Source: BOG-908 sp964247675 (GTDB lineage: Bacteria > Pseudomonadota > Alphaproteobacteria > Acetobacterales > Acetobacteraceae). From it: DNA of 8,058 nt. Made by a program: the position numbers and the translations under genes. Under the pieces are notes generated by a model. It was not told the DNA's origin. It saw only the letters and a list, made by a program, of their open reading frames with translations, and ran no database searches. The stretch covers positions 1 to 8,058 of the forward strand of contig CAXTVW010000152.1 in assembly GCA_964247675.1 (NCBI GenBank), given 5' to 3'. Positions within the stretch are counted from its first letter, which is position 1. Each line of letters opens with the position of its first letter. Below are positions 1 through 5,133 of this stretch, piece by piece.

Positions 1-314
1 GCGGCCTTCTGAACGCTGTCCGAGCCCTGCTCGACCACGCCCATGATGTCGCTCTCCTTCATGATGAGCAGCTCCTGCCCATCAAGCTTCACTTCCGTGC
101 CGGACCACTTGCCGAACAGAATGCGATCGCCGGCCTTCACGTCGAGGGCCACAATCTCGCCGGCCTCGTTACGGGCGCCAGCGCCGACAGCGATCACTTC
201 GCCTTCCATCGGCTTCTCCTGGGCGGTGTCGGGAATGATGATCCCGCCGCGGGTCTTCTCTTCGGCCGTGATGCGCCGAACGACCACGCGGTCGTGCAGA
301 GGACGAAACTTCAT
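1..314 (-). CDS. groES: Co-chaperonin GroES (Cpn10), 3' end beyond window
   Basis: This is the 10-kDa co-chaperonin that caps the GroEL folding chamber as a heptamer in the cytoplasm. The window shows 104 codons from the ATG at 314 with no stop before the left edge, so the gene is nearly complete; the family is usually 95-105 residues. The protein begins MKFRPLHDRVVVRR. The mobile loop that contacts GroEL is at about residues 17-34 and carries the hydrophobic III triplet (25-27) in GGIIIPDT. The conserved core includes VKAGDRILFGKWSGTEVK (59-76) and LLIMKESDIMGVV (82-94), typical of alphaproteobacterial GroES. The tail after residue 94 (EQGSDSVQKA) is slightly longer than in many relatives. 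A Shine-Dalgarno AGGAAG (322-327, minus strand) sits 7 nt before the start. groEL is expected just outside the window. The CIRCE element upstream implies HrcA repression and heat induction. Confidence 0.97.
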   Translation of the reverse strand, partial: MKFRPLHDRVVVRRITAEEKTRGGIIIPDTAQEKPMEGEVIAVGAGARNEAGEIVALDVKAGDRILFGKWSGTEVKLDGQELLIMKESDIMGVVEQGSDSVQKA

Positions 315-393
315 GTTCTTGCTTCCTGAACGGTTGACGAACGGGCGGCGGGACCCGAGGGGTAGCGCACCGGCCGGCGTTCTGCGCGGAGTG

Positions 394-420
394 TTAGCAC
401 TCTCGATCAAGGAGTGCCAG
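394..420 (-). promoter_or_regulatory. CIRCE operator (HrcA binding site) of groES
   Basis: The sequence is TTAGCACTC (394-402), a 9-nt spacer (403-411), then GAGTGCCAG (412-420). The CIRCE consensus is TTAGCACTC-N9-GAGTGCTAA: the left arm is perfect and the right arm matches 7 of 9 positions, with the same CTGGCACTC variant on the minus strand that is common in alphaproteobacteria. It lies 80 nt upstream of the groES start, in the expected leader or promoter position. In known systems the HrcA repressor binds here and is kept active by GroEL, so transcription rises when chaperonin is titrated by unfolded protein. I could not assign a convincing -35/-10 pair upstream of it. Confidence 0.95.
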
Positions 421-479
421 ACATTTTGAAACAGGCCAACCTGCGGAACATCCTCAGTGGCGGCACCCTAGCAGCCTGA

Positions 480-506
480 AGAAAGCGCCACGATTCACCG
501 CTTTCT
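480..506. repeat. Inverted repeat, 8-bp perfect arms
   Basis: AGAAAGCG (480-487) and CGCTTTCT (499-506) are perfect complements separated by 11 nt. The stem has no T-tract following it on either strand, so a terminator is not well supported. It lies about 60 bp upstream of CIRCE relative to groES and could be a protein-binding site or chance in a GC-rich spacer. Confidence 0.45.
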
Positions 507-640
507 CGCTCTTGGCGTCCCCGCTTTCACTCATCCCGGCAGGCCAGGACGAGGCGCCCCAAACCAGGCCCAACTCCGAACGCATAGCTGACCCGCCCCA
601 AGGACCAGCCGTCCAGCCACGTCGTACAAAGGCGCGCTCG

Positions 641-796
641 CAAGCAAGGCCTTGCTTCTTGAACGAAAGCAAAAAACTTTCGCTCTCCCGCATCGGCAAC
701 GTACGGGTTTTTCCCGGAAGCACCCCGGACGCCGCAAAAGCGTGGGGAACAAAAGTTTTTTGGTCCTTTTTTCCAAAAAAGGACTGCTTGCTTCCT
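641..796. repeat. Dispersed intergenic repeat, copy 1
   Basis: This is a mosaic element of about 155 bp that recurs at 4096-4234 in the same orientation. The 5' part contains a perfect 16-bp palindrome, AAGCAAGGCCTTGCTT (642-657), followed by a small hairpin CGAAAG/CTTTCG (664-669/677-682) with an A-rich loop. The interior (about 690-743) is not shared with the other copy. The 3' core (744-796) matches 4181-4234 with one single-base indel and two substitutions, and includes GTCCTTTTTT and AAAAAAGGAC arms (763-772/775-784) around a 2-nt loop. The low GC of the core contrasts sharply with its surroundings. It carries no coding signal, and ORFs through it are spurious. Confidence 0.85.
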
Positions 797-894
797 TCCC
801 TTACGCACCCCCCGCAATGCACGCCTACAGTTGACCCAGACGGAACGATCCCCACCATGTCGCCACGATAAGCGAGTAAGGGCCGGCAACACGA

Positions 895-2409
895 ATGAGC
901 GACACGAAGCCGGACGAAGGCCGGATATCCACCGGCAACACGGGCCTGGACGACATCCTCGGCGGCGGCCTCGATCCCGACCGCGTCTACCTCTACGAAG
1001 GCCGCCCGGGCACCGGCAAGACCACGCTGGCCATGCAGTTCCTCATGCAGGGCGCCCGCCAGGGCGAAGGCTCGCTCTACATCACGCTGTCCGAAAGCCG
1101 GCGCGAGCTGGAGCTGGTGGCCCAGCGCCACGGCTGGTCGCTGGAGGGGATCGACATACTCGAGCTCGTCTCGCCGGAGACCACGCTGGACCCTTCGCGC
1201 GAGCTTACCGTGCTGCACCCGGCCGAGATGGAGCTGAACGAGACCAGCCAGGTCGTCTTCGACCACGTGCGCGCCACCAATCCGGCCCGCGTGGTGTTCG
1301 ACAGCCTGTCCGAGATGCGCCTGCTGGCCCAGAGCCCGCTGCGCTACCGCCGCCAGATCCTGGCGGTGAAGCACTTCTTCGCCGGAAGAAGCTGCACCGT
1401 GGTCCTGCTGGATGACCTCTCTTCCGCCCAGACCGACCTCCAGCTCCACTCGATCTCGCACGGCGTGGTCCTGCTGGAACAGCTCGCCATCGAATACGGC
1501 GCCGAACGCCGCCGCCTGCGCGTGGTCAAGATGCGCGGCCTGCAGTTCCGCGGCGGCTTCCACGATTTCACCATCGAGCCGGGCGGCCTGGCCATCTACC
1601 CGCGCCTGATCGCCGCCGAACACCACAAGCCGTTCACCGGCGGCTTCACGAATAGCGGCAACGCGGAGCTGGACAGCATGCTCGGCGGCGGGCTGGAGCG
1701 CGGCACCAACGCGCTGCTGATCGGCGGCGCCGGCGTGGGCAAATCCTCCCTGGCGCTCACCTACGCCCTGGCCGCCGCTTCACGCGGCGAGCACGCGGTC
1801 ATCTTCGCTTTCGACGAAGGGCTGGGCACGATCGAATTGCGGGCACGCGCGATGGGCCTGAAGCTGGACGAAGCCCTGAAGAGCGGCCTGGTCAGGATAC
1901 AGCAGATCGATCCGGCCGAGGTCTCGCCAGGCGGCTTCGCCCACCTGGTGCGCCAGGCGGTGGAGACCGACCACGCGCGTGTCGTGGTGATAGACAGCCT
2001 GAACGGCTACCTCAACGCCATGCCGGAAGGCCGCTTCCTCATCCTGCAGATGCACGAGCTGCTGAGCTACCTCAGCCAGCTCGGCGTGCTGACCATCCTG
2101 GTCCTGGCGCAGCACGGCCTGGTCGGCCCGATGGAGACGCCGCTGGACATCAGCTACCTCAGTGACGCCGTCGTCATGCTGCGCTACTTCGAGGCGGACG
2201 GAATCGTGCGCCGCGCCATGTCGGTCGTGAAGAAGCGCAGCGGCAACCACGAACACACGATACGCGAGTTCCGGCTCTCGCAGCACGGCCTGGACGTGGG
2301 GCCGCCGCTCACGCAGTTCACCGGCATATTCTCCGGCACGCCGCGTTACGTGGGCGAGAAGACACCGCTTCTCACCGAGAGGAGCGATGACCAACCTGAC
2401 GCAAGCTGA
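895..2409 (+). CDS. KaiC-like double-domain RecA-family ATPase
   Basis: This 504-residue protein has two tandem KaiC/RecA-type ATPase domains, close to the 519 residues of cyanobacterial KaiC. Domain 1 (about 10-245) has Walker A GRPGTGKTT (36-44, Lys42) and Walker B RVVFDS (Asp136). Domain 2 (about 248-485) has Walker A GGAGVGKSS (277-285, Lys283) and Walker B RVVVIDS (Asp367). The paired catalytic glutamates of KaiC correspond to Ser66-Glu67 in domain 1 and Asp307-Glu308 in domain 2, so one of each pair is replaced. At the autophosphorylation site of KaiC (Ser431-Thr432) this protein reads DISYLSD, keeping Ser420 but with Tyr421 in place of the threonine. The C-terminal tail after residue 481 is short, with no evident KaiA-binding extension. 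Proteins of this family couple slow ATP hydrolysis to signalling; outside cyanobacteria they usually work without KaiA. The stop overlaps the downstream kinase gene by 23 nt, so the two are an operon. The start at 895 has only a weak AAGG about 15 nt upstream. No kaiB is nearby. Confidence 0.93.
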   Translation: MSDTKPDEGRISTGNTGLDDILGGGLDPDRVYLYEGRPGTGKTTLAMQFLMQGARQGEGSLYITLSESRRELELVAQRHGWSLEGIDILELVSPETTLDPSRELTVLHPAEMELNETSQVVFDHVRATNPARVVFDSLSEMRLLAQSPLRYRRQILAVKHFFAGRSCTVVLLDDLSSAQTDLQLHSISHGVVLLEQLAIEYGAERRRLRVVKMRGLQFRGGFHDFTIEPGGLAIYPRLIAAEHHKPFTGGFTNSGNAELDSMLGGGLERGTNALLIGGAGVGKSSLALTYALAAASRGEHAVIFAFDEGLGTIELRARAMGLKLDEALKSGLVRIQQIDPAEVSPGGFAHLVRQAVETDHARVVVIDSLNGYLNAMPEGRFLILQMHELLSYLSQLGVLTILVLAQHGLVGPMETPLDISYLSDAVVMLRYFEADGIVRRAMSVVKKRSGNHEHTIREFRLSQHGLDVGPPLTQFTGIFSGTPRYVGEKTPLLTERSDDQPDAS

Positions 2410-4090
2410 GATCCGCATCCTCGTCCTGGCCCCGATCGGCCGGGACGCCCCGGCGATCGCCGACCTGCTCGGCCGCGTGGACCAGCCCAGCCACATCTGC
2501 CGCGATGCCGCCTGCCTGATCGCCGCTCTGGACGAAGGCGCCAGCGGCGCGATGATCGTCGAGGAAGCGCTGTTCGGCGCGCCCGGCCGGCTGCTGACCG
2601 CCTGGGCGGAGAACCAGCCGCCCTGGTCGGACATGGGCTTCATCATACTCACCAGCCGCGCCGCACGCGCCGAGGTGATGCGCTGGCGGCAGGAGCTCCT
2701 GGCCGGCCTGCGCGGCGCCTCGCTGCTGGAGCGCCCGCTGGACGCGCTCACCCTCACCAGCGCCGCGCGCGCCGCCGTGCGCAGCCGCCAGCGCCAATAC
2801 GAGCTGCGCGCCTACGTGACAGCCGCTGCAGCCGCCGCGGAGACGCTGGAGCGCCAGGTGGCGCTGCGCACCGCCGAACTGGAATCGGCGCTGGCCGCCC
2901 TGCGCGTGCAGATGGCCGAGCGCGAACGCGTGGAAGACGCGCTGCGCCAGTCCCAGAAGATGGAAGCGGTGGGCCAGCTCACCGGCGGCCTCGCGCATGA
3001 TTTCAACAACATGCTGACCGGCATCTCCGGCAGCCTGGAGCTGATGCAGACCCGCATCGGCCAGGGCCGAACGGCCGATCTCGGCCGCTACATCTCCGCC
3101 GCCGCGGTGTCCGCCGAACGCGCCGCCGCACTCACCCACCGGCTGCTCGCCTTCTCGCGCCGTCAGACGCTCAACCCCAAGCCCACCGATGTCGGCGCGC
3201 TGATCGACGGCATGGCCGAGCTGATACACGGCACCGTCGGCCCCGCGATCACCGTCCACCGCCGGCACGGCCCCGGCCTGTGGACCATGCTGTGCGATCC
3301 GCACCAGCTCGAGAGCGCCCTGCTGAACCTCGTCATCAACGCGCGTGACGCGATGCCGGACGGCGGCACCCTGATCGTGCAGGCCGCCAACGGCACCGAC
3401 GACGATACATACGCACGCGACCTCCCGCACGCCGACCGCCTCCAGTTCGGCGTGCTGAGCGTGACCGATACCGGCACCGGCATGAGCCCGGACGTGGTCG
3501 CCCGCGTGTTCGATCCTTTCTTCACCACCAAGCCGATCGGCGAAGGCACCGGCCTCGGCCTCTCGATGGTGTACGGCTTCGTCAAGCAGTCCGCCGGCCA
3601 CGTGCGCATCGCCAGCGCGCCCGGCCAGGGCACGACCATCCGCCTCTATCTCCCGCGCAGCCACACCCAGGCAGCGATCCCCGATACCGCCGGCCGGCCG
3701 GACCCCCTGCCCCCCGCGCGCGCCGGCGAGACCGTGCTGGTGGTCGATGACGAGCCAGCCGTGCGCATGCTGGTCTGCGAGGTGCTCGACGAACTCGGCT
3801 ACGCGTTCGCCGAAGCCGCCGACGCACGCGAGGGCATGAACGTGCTGCGCTCCCTCCGCCCGATCGACCTGCTGATCACCGACGTGGGCCTGCCAAACGG
3901 CATGAACGGCCGCCAGCTCGCCGACGCGGCACGGCGCGAACGCCCGGACCTGCGCGTGCTGTTCATCACCGGCTACGCGGAAAAGGCCGCGCTTGGGCCC
4001 GGTGGGCTGGGCGAGGGCATGGAGGTGATCACCAAGCCGTTCGGGCTGCACATGCTGGCGAGCAAGATTCGCGAGATGATGCCGGCCTGA
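2387..4090 (+). CDS. Hybrid sensor histidine kinase with N-terminal pseudo-receiver and C-terminal receiver
   Basis: This is a 567-residue cytoplasmic hybrid kinase with no transmembrane segment. Residues 8-130 look like a receiver-type fold (beta strands around ILVLAP, AMIVEE, GFIILTS and a late LLERPLD), but the phosphoacceptor position appears to be Glu59 and the acidic pair is missing, so it is probably a pseudo-receiver. A coiled coil follows at about 135-190. The HisKA domain has the H-box GGLAHDFNN with His204. The catalytic domain shows the N-box NLVINARDAM (314-323), G1 box DTGTGM (361-366), FDPFFTTK (375-382) and G2 box GEGTGLGLS (385-393). The C-terminal receiver (about 448-565) has Asp454-Asp455, phosphoacceptor Asp499, Thr528 and Lys550, so it appears intact. 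The start at 2387 lies inside the kaiC-like gene and is preceded by GAGAGGAG ending 2 nt before the ATG. Overlap and order indicate that the KaiC-like ATPase is its partner or input. A phosphotransferase or DNA-binding output is not encoded here. Confidence 0.93.
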   Translation: MTNLTQAEIRILVLAPIGRDAPAIADLLGRVDQPSHICRDAACLIAALDEGASGAMIVEEALFGAPGRLLTAWAENQPPWSDMGFIILTSRAARAEVMRWRQELLAGLRGASLLERPLDALTLTSAARAAVRSRQRQYELRAYVTAAAAAAETLERQVALRTAELESALAALRVQMAERERVEDALRQSQKMEAVGQLTGGLAHDFNNMLTGISGSLELMQTRIGQGRTADLGRYISAAAVSAERAAALTHRLLAFSRRQTLNPKPTDVGALIDGMAELIHGTVGPAITVHRRHGPGLWTMLCDPHQLESALLNLVINARDAMPDGGTLIVQAANGTDDDTYARDLPHADRLQFGVLSVTDTGTGMSPDVVARVFDPFFTTKPIGEGTGLGLSMVYGFVKQSAGHVRIASAPGQGTTIRLYLPRSHTQAAIPDTAGRPDPLPPARAGETVLVVDDEPAVRMLVCEVLDELGYAFAEAADAREGMNVLRSLRPIDLLITDVGLPNGMNGRQLADAARRERPDLRVLFITGYAEKAALGPGGLGEGMEVITKPFGLHMLASKIREMMPA

Positions 4091-4095
4091 AGCAG

Positions 4096-4234
4096 GCAAG
4101 GCCTTCTTTCTTGAGATAAAGAAGCAAAGATTTTGTCCGCCGCCTCGCTCACTCCGGATGCGCCCGACTGTTGCAGGTGCGGGGAAGCAAAAGTTTTTTG
4201 GTCCTTTTTTTCAAAAAAGGACTGCTTGCTTTCT
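4096..4234. repeat. Dispersed intergenic repeat, copy 2
   Basis: This is the second copy of the element at 641-796, in the same orientation. The 5' end GCAAGGCCTT with the following TTCTTGA (4096-4114) matches 644-662 with two mismatches. The 3' core (4181-4234) matches 744-796 with one indel and two substitutions. The core stem is GTCCTTTTTT/AAAAAAGGAC (4201-4210/4213-4222) with a TC loop instead of CC. The interior is shorter than in copy 1. The element begins 5 nt after the kinase stop codon, and together with copy 1 it brackets the kaiC-like/kinase operon. Confidence 0.85.
4103..4134 (+). terminator. Possible weak terminator after the histidine kinase gene
   Basis: CTTCTTT (4103-4109) and AAAGAAG (4118-4124) form a 7-bp AT-rich stem with an 8-nt loop, followed within 7 nt by TTTT (4131-4134). 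It begins 12 nt after the kinase stop codon. The stem is weak and the T-run short, and it is part of the dispersed repeat, so its role as a terminator is uncertain. Confidence 0.3.
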
Positions 4235-4286
4235 CATATTGCCGAGACCGCCCATCCGCGCCAAAGTTGCGCCGTCGAAACGCGGG

Positions 4287-4298
4287 ATTTGCGCAAAT
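4287..4298. promoter_or_regulatory. Perfect 12-bp palindrome, candidate operator
   Basis: ATTTGCGCAAAT is a perfect 12-bp palindrome located 26 nt upstream of the preferred start of the RnfD-like gene. Its position in the leader of the RnfD-like/DUF2330 operon fits a dimeric repressor site. It does not match the operator of a regulator I recognise, and it could be chance. Confidence 0.35.
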
Positions 4299-4323
4299 GC
4301 CAGAGCGGGCTTCGCCCTCCGGA

Positions 4324-5133
4324 ATGCTGTTCCGATTGCGGACACAAGCGTGGCCGGACGCGCGCCTGTTCCAGATCGTCACGCTCTGCGCCCTGCTCGC
4401 GGTAGCGATCCTGGCCTACGACACCGGTGCCACCCTGGCGCAGCTCGCCATCACGCTGGCGGCCGCGCTGGCCACCCAGGCGGCCGCCACTGCCGGCCGG
4501 CCCCTGGACTGGCGCAGCCCGGCCATCACCGCCCTGTCGCTCACGTTGCTGCTGCGCACGCATGACCCGCTCGCCTGGGCGGCGGCCGGCGCGCTCGGCA
4601 TCGCGTCGAAGTTCGTATTGCGTGTCGACGGCAAGCACCTGTTCAACCCGGCCTGTTTCGCCATCGTGGCCCTGCTGCTCACCACGCGGCTGGCCTGGGT
4701 CTCGCCGGGCCAATGGGGCGCACTCGCCTGGGGCCTCGCGGCACTGGGCTGCGCCGCCGGGCTGGTCCTGTCGCGCGCCAGGCGGCTGGACACCGCACTC
4801 GCCTTCCTGGGCGCCTGGGCCGTGCTGCTGGCGGCGCGCTGCGTCTCGCTGGGCGACCCCTGGACCATCCCGCTGCACCAGATGCAGTCCGGCGCGCTGC
4901 TGGTGTTCGCGTTCTTCATGGTCACCGACCCGCGCTCCACGCCGGACAGCCGGGCCGGCCGCATCCTGTTCGCGTGCGCCGTCGCCGCGGTCGCGCACCT
5001 GCTGATGTTCCGCTGGCAGCTACGCGCGGGCATGTTCTACGCGCTTGTCGCCGCCGCACCGCTCACCCCGCTGCTCGACAGGGCGGCGCCGTCGCGGCGC
5101 TTCACCTGGTCGCCCACCCCACAGGAGGCCTGA
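4324..5133 (+). CDS. RnfD/NqrB-like polytopic membrane protein (UnbU-like)
   Basis: From the ATG at 4324 this is a 269-residue, very hydrophobic inner-membrane protein with about eight to ten predicted helices. It resembles the RnfD/NqrB family of redox-driven ion pump subunits: residues 62-115 include DWRSPAITALSLTLLLRTHD and DGKHLFNPACFAIV (102-115), matching the family's GxxFNPA region, and residues 186-212 contain QMQSGALLVFAFFMVTDPRS followed by TPDSRAGR, like the family's FFxATDPVTSP motif. The S/T-G-A-T motif that carries covalent FMN in RnfD/NqrB is absent from its usual place between these two regions; a DTGAT at 33-37 lies in the wrong part. No other Rnf or Nqr subunits are in the window, so it is unlikely to be part of a normal Rnf complex. 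The reading frame is open upstream into the repeat; ATG 4297 is an alternative start (278 residues), and neither start has a strong Shine-Dalgarno. The downstream gene overlaps its stop. Confidence 0.8.
   Translation: MLFRLRTQAWPDARLFQIVTLCALLAVAILAYDTGATLAQLAITLAAALATQAAATAGRPLDWRSPAITALSLTLLLRTHDPLAWAAAGALGIASKFVLRVDGKHLFNPACFAIVALLLTTRLAWVSPGQWGALAWGLAALGCAAGLVLSRARRLDTALAFLGAWAVLLAARCVSLGDPWTIPLHQMQSGALLVFAFFMVTDPRSTPDSRAGRILFACAVAAVAHLLMFRWQLRAGMFYALVAAAPLTPLLDRAAPSRRFTWSPTPQEA

Larger units (their letters stand above)
421..894. other. Gene-free spacer between groES and the kaiC-like gene
   Basis: The spacer between the CIRCE element and the kaiC-like start contains no ORF that I can support. 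It holds the groES promoter (not resolved), an 8-bp inverted repeat at 480-506 and copy 1 of the dispersed repeat at 641-796. Between 797 and 894 the promoter of the kaiC-like operon must lie if that operon is transcribed from its own promoter; a TTGACC at 831-836 could be a -35 box but no good -10 box follows at 16-18 nt. A GGAAC at 842-846 recalls the -35 of EcfG general-stress promoters, but no CGTT -10 follows at the expected 16-17 nt. Confidence 0.7.

Noticed and set aside
641..796. Repeat as a CRISPR, insertion sequence or attachment site
   Set aside because: There is no spacer array, no transposase or integrase gene and no target-site duplication that I can see; two copies with variable interiors fit a non-coding dispersed element better.
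831..870. Promoter for the kaiC-like operon: TTGACC at 831-836, or an EcfG-type GGAAC at 842-846
   Set aside because: No -10 resembling TATAAT follows TTGACC at 16-18 nt, and no CGTT follows GGAAC at 16-17 nt; the nearest CGAT is about 19 nt away. Not called.
454..1626. Long minus-strand ORF (390 codons) opposite the start of the kaiC-like gene
   Set aside because: It is antisense to a clear ATPase, has a composition typical of GC-rich shadow frames, and runs through the dispersed repeat. Its last 26 codons from an ATG at 534 could be a small ORF, but no Shine-Dalgarno or family resemblance supports it.
2372..4099. 575-codon minus-strand ORF opposite the histidine kinase
   Set aside because: It is an exact antisense shadow of a gene with all kinase boxes, and its translation is rich in His, Ala, Gly and Gln with no recognisable domain.
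4171..4323. N-terminal extension of the RnfD-like protein up to an ATG at 4171
   Set aside because: The extension is translated from the dispersed repeat core (a KSFLVLFFKKG-like stretch that any frame through the repeat yields), so the true start must be downstream.
4713..5132. 420-nt upstream extension of the DUF2330 frame
   Set aside because: It overlaps the RnfD-like gene, is arginine-rich shadow translation, and would bury the signal peptide; the TGATG start with AGGAGG is clearly better.
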